Origin: Nemertoderma westbladi
Taxonomy: Eukaryota > Xenacoelomorpha > Nemertodermatida > Nemertodermatidae
Assembly (NCBI GenBank): GCA_032718475.1
Contig: JAUCBJ010001137.1
Coordinates: forward strand, 1-44,441
DNA length: 44,441 bases
Direction of reading: 5' to 3'
Part shown: one piece after another, positions 41,977-44,441 of the stretch
Numbering within the stretch: the stretch's first letter is position 1
Layout of the letters: every line of letters starts with the position of its first letter
Position numbers and translations under genes: made by a program
Notes under the pieces: generated by a model
The model's input: only the letters and a program-made list of their open reading frames with translations
The model's database searches: none
Told to the model about the DNA's origin: nothing

Positions 41977-43002
41977 TCAAAACTCAAAAACGAATTTAAG
42001 ATCAGTTCCCTTCAAATTACTTTCTTCCCATATCTTCATTCTCTCCAGTTGATCTTCACTAAAATAATTCTTCCAGTCTCCTGTTATTCCCTTCCTAATG
42101 AAATCTTTCACTTCAGCACCAGATATTTGGCTCAATTTGTCGAGGGAATCCGCCATACTAACTCGTCTATTATCCTTCATTTTATTGAAGGAAAGATGAT
42201 CAACAAGTTTATTCACCTGATCGTCAGTAATTTCTTTCTCCAGAAACATCGCGGTTTTTCTGATAACCGCTGGTAAATCTGTCTTCATTTCTTCATAAGT
42301 GAGAAACAAAATGTTGGGTCGGTGCTTCTCTCGCCAGTAGCCGAGTATGTGAGGGAAGAATGGAGAATATTGACCTGCCACTCCTTCAATAAATGCGTTG
42401 AAGAAATCGTCAAAGTTTCCAAAATATGTATTCCAAGTCTTCCAATGATGATAAAATGAAACAACGGTATCCCTTGGATTTCGAGCAATGTAAATAAGCT
42501 TGACACCCTTGGAGAGAACCTCAGTGGGAAGCATTTCGTAATTAAGATGAGTTTTTATAATTCGTGGGGAAATTTGTTTCTCGGCTACATCCATAGAAGT
42601 TTCACATCCATCAAGATCATTGATACCCTTAGTTTCTCGAATGCTTTTCATGAAAGCTTCACGACCGATCAATGCTGTAAACTCAAGGAATGAAACTCTG
42701 CACTCTAGATCAGATGCTTTGGCTGCATCCAAGTCGACCCCGTGCATGATGTTCCAGACCATCTCCTGAGTCCAGGTCGTTCCTGCCTTCGGGAAAGAGG
42801 AAATCCACACATCATCATGTCTCGATGGGAATTCCTTTATCTGTTTTTCATATTGAGCAAATAGTGCTGGATAGACAGTACCACATGGGAGAAATCGGAA
42901 AAACTTCCTGTCTTTATAAAGCTTCTGGCAGGCAGCAAACTCATCGAAGGCATGCCCAGTTACTTCTTCTACATGAACTCCCTCAGATAATTCGAAATCC
43001 AT
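41977..43002 (-). CDS. Cytosolic sulfotransferase (SULT family), intronless, 341 aa
   Basis: It transfers sulfonate from PAPS to hydroxyl or amine groups of small molecules in the cytosol. I chose the ATG at 43002 (ATTATGG, A at -3 and G at +4); the open frame extends 11 codons upstream but only to a TTG. Counting from this ATG: the PAPS 5'-phosphosulfate loop SSFPKAGTTWTQE is at about residues 68-80 (Ala replaces the usual Ser of PKSGTTW). The catalytic His is in KTHLNYEMLP at about 152. The 3'-phosphate-binding IYIARNPRDTVVSFYHH is at about 170-186, and the C-terminal RKGITGDWKNYF at about 303-314. All key residues are present. Length is slightly over the usual 285-300 because of a longer N-terminus and an insertion after residue ~95. 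The dimer motif is not clear. Neighbouring P450 on the same strand, about 1.8 kb downstream. Vertebrate SULT genes have introns, this one none. Substrate cannot be told. Confidence 0.95.
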   Translation of the reverse strand: MDFELSEGVHVEEVTGHAFDEFAACQKLYKDRKFFRFLPCGTVYPALFAQYEKQIKEFPSRHDDVWISSFPKAGTTWTQEMVWNIMHGVDLDAAKASDLECRVSFLEFTALIGREAFMKSIRETKGINDLDGCETSMDVAEKQISPRIIKTHLNYEMLPTEVLSKGVKLIYIARNPRDTVVSFYHHWKTWNTYFGNFDDFFNAFIEGVAGQYSPFFPHILGYWREKHRPNILFLTYEEMKTDLPAVIRKTAMFLEKEITDDQVNKLVDHLSFNKMKDNRRVSMADSLDKLSQISGAEVKDFIRKGITGDWKNYFSEDQLERMKIWEESNLKGTDLKFVFEF

Positions 43003-43790
43003 AATATATTTATCAAATTTTAAATTAATTAGCAATAGTAATTAGTAATAGTAATTCAAATATTTGTTTGGCTAATAATCCTGACTAATGCCAAATAATA
43101 ATACTATAAATCGGCCTGCTGCATTACAGCTGCACATTGATATGCTATGCTGACTTACCAAGTGTATTTGCGCCACCACGCAAGACCATGCAACCATTTT
43201 TTGACATGCTCCGCACCTTGTCCTGGTTGATTTGGGCATTTTTGGATACCTGTCAATGTGTGCGACACGAAAAATACAAGTATCATAAATTTCATAATCA
43301 AAAATCATTACGACATCAACCTGCTTTTATGACATTAAGGGTTTTTTGGGATGCTGATCACGAATATGACACTAAAAAATATCGTATTATCGAATCAAAC
43401 TCGATGTTTGCCGTTTGGAATTTTATTTTTGTATTTGTATTTTTCGTCCCACCAGACAAGCACAAAAAAATGTTGTTGCGTTACCGCGATTGATTTTTAA
43501 CGAGTTGTTTCGTTATCAGCGACCTTGAAAACCAGTATACTGTAGTTTAAGATTTACAAAACAAAAGGCAAAATTTTCAAGTCAGCTTGAAATTTTTGGT
43601 ACTTGTACTTTTCGTTCTGGGACACCACAATATAACCAAAAATGATGGTTGCTTTGCGGAGAAATCAATATTTTAACAAGTTTTATCGTGATCAGAGACC
43701 TCGAAAACCGTTATACCATAAAAATTATTGTCTTTTTTTTGAGACAAGATCTAAAATATGTCTATAATGACCCCCCCCCCCCCGGGCCAG
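43003..43790. other. 5' flank of the sulfotransferase, no gene recognised
   Basis: AT-rich; no TATA box at a fitting distance on the minus strand. A pair of related segments, each with CGA-TTTTTAACGAGT/CAAGTTTTATCG-like and GACCT(C/T)GAAAACC motifs, lies at about 43480-43545 and 43660-43715, suggesting an old duplication. A run of 14 C lies at 43771-43784. Confidence 0.4.
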
Positions 43791-43792
43791 AT

Positions 43793-43935
43793 AGGGTTAA
43801 AGGACACTGGTATTGAGAATGCAGAAAATCTTGTGACAGTCATGGAAAATAGGGAGTTATGACAACGGTATTTTATCAATAAGCATGCATGCAAGCAATA
43901 TTAATGCATGCTGCATTGCAGCAAACCGATTACAG
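43793..43935 (+). pseudogene. 3' end fragment of the RTE-like LINE
   Basis: Plus strand reads AAAGGACACTGG then translates as KDTGIENAENLVTVMENREL, corresponding to KDTGL.DADDLANVMGDREL of the family, followed by the GCATGCTGCATTGCAGC 3' UTR. It is diverged and has stops. Confidence 0.75.
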
Positions 43936-44441
43936 TCTTGTAGCAGGACATGGAAGAAAACCTTTTGATTGGTAATGATTTTCTTTGGTTTTAATCCGTT
44001 GAAACTTGCCAGATATGTACTAGAACACAATCTGCGCCTTTGTGAGTACGGTAATCGATCTGCAGTTCTTCTCTCTGCCACTAGAGGGCGAGATGTCTGA
44101 AAATGATAATTCCATATCGATAACCCAATTTCGTTGATCTTTATCCGTTTCTGCTGAATGAATCTTGTCTTTGTATTTGTTTGAAAAAAACTTGAAATTC
44201 GAACGCGCGCTTTTATATAGTGAAAACAGCTAACTGATAAGAAAAAAACGTTGTCAACATTTCTGACGAGTTGCCTTGGCATCTAGAATCTAAAACTATT
44301 TGCATATTATTGTCCTTCTAATCGATATAGTGGGGATGGGGGATGATTTATTGAAGCTACGACTAGCCCGTTTCTAGTCGAAATTATCAGTTACCATATT
44401 AACTACAAAATGAAAAATAGTGCATACTGTCCCTTATACTT
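43936..44441. other. Window end, no gene recognised
   Basis: No supported coding frame. GCCACTAGAGGGCGAGATGTC near 44081-44101 is the reverse of the CTCTAGCGGCAGAC-type motif at 34.1-34.6 kb, so a dispersed repeat is present. Confidence 0.4.

Overview
The window is eukaryotic, almost certainly from a marine invertebrate. It has animal-type genes (a cytosolic sulfotransferase, a cytochrome P450, a homologue of human C20orf27/ADISSP), Pol II style promoters and AATAAA signals, and a very high load of animal retrotransposons and DNA transposons. A deuterostome such as an echinoderm or hemichordate is my guess from the repeat style and the C20orf27 homologue; the sequence does not prove it.

Layout. 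1-3.9 kb: two inverted-repeat DNA elements (347-1810 and 2456-3863), the second carrying a G-rich minisatellite. 3.9-18.1 kb: a complete, young BEL/Pao LTR retrotransposon with near-identical ~1.16-kb LTRs and the 5-bp target duplication GGCAT. It keeps Gag and protease but has lost reverse transcriptase, most of RNase H and integrase. It carries an unrecognised decayed gene in the 3' (env-like) position, and a Mutator-like miniature element (9-bp duplication) with a second one nested inside it. 18.1-22 kb: dispersed repeats, a decayed CR1/L2-like LINE end, and a 1.5-kb tandem array with a 97-bp higher-order period. 22.2-22.7 kb: an intact single-exon C20orf27/ADISSP homologue on the minus strand.

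23.9-38.5 kb is a nest of non-LTR retrotransposons that target-site duplications allow to be unpicked. A plus-strand LINE (26894-38484, TSD of 14 bp) is interrupted by a minus-strand copy of the same family (29673-37682, TSD of 13 bp). That copy is itself interrupted by (i) a 4.5-kb block at 30772-35236 and (ii) a 0.5-kb internally deleted copy (35714-36232). The 30772-35236 block is the most unusual part of the window. Two ~600-bp arrays of a 22-bp palindromic repeat lie in opposite orientation and enclose a single intact intronless gene. It encodes a 353-aa protein with one C2H2 finger, a long acidic repeat and 28-residue coiled-coil repeats, and sits behind a textbook CCAAT/TATA/initiator promoter. 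I know no described element with this plan.

38.9-43.0 kb holds two host genes on the minus strand: the C-terminal three quarters of an atypical P450, and an intronless cytosolic sulfotransferase. Their adjacency (oxidation and sulfonation) fits small-molecule or steroid/xenobiotic metabolism, but no shared regulation is visible. The last 1.4 kb has only a LINE fragment.
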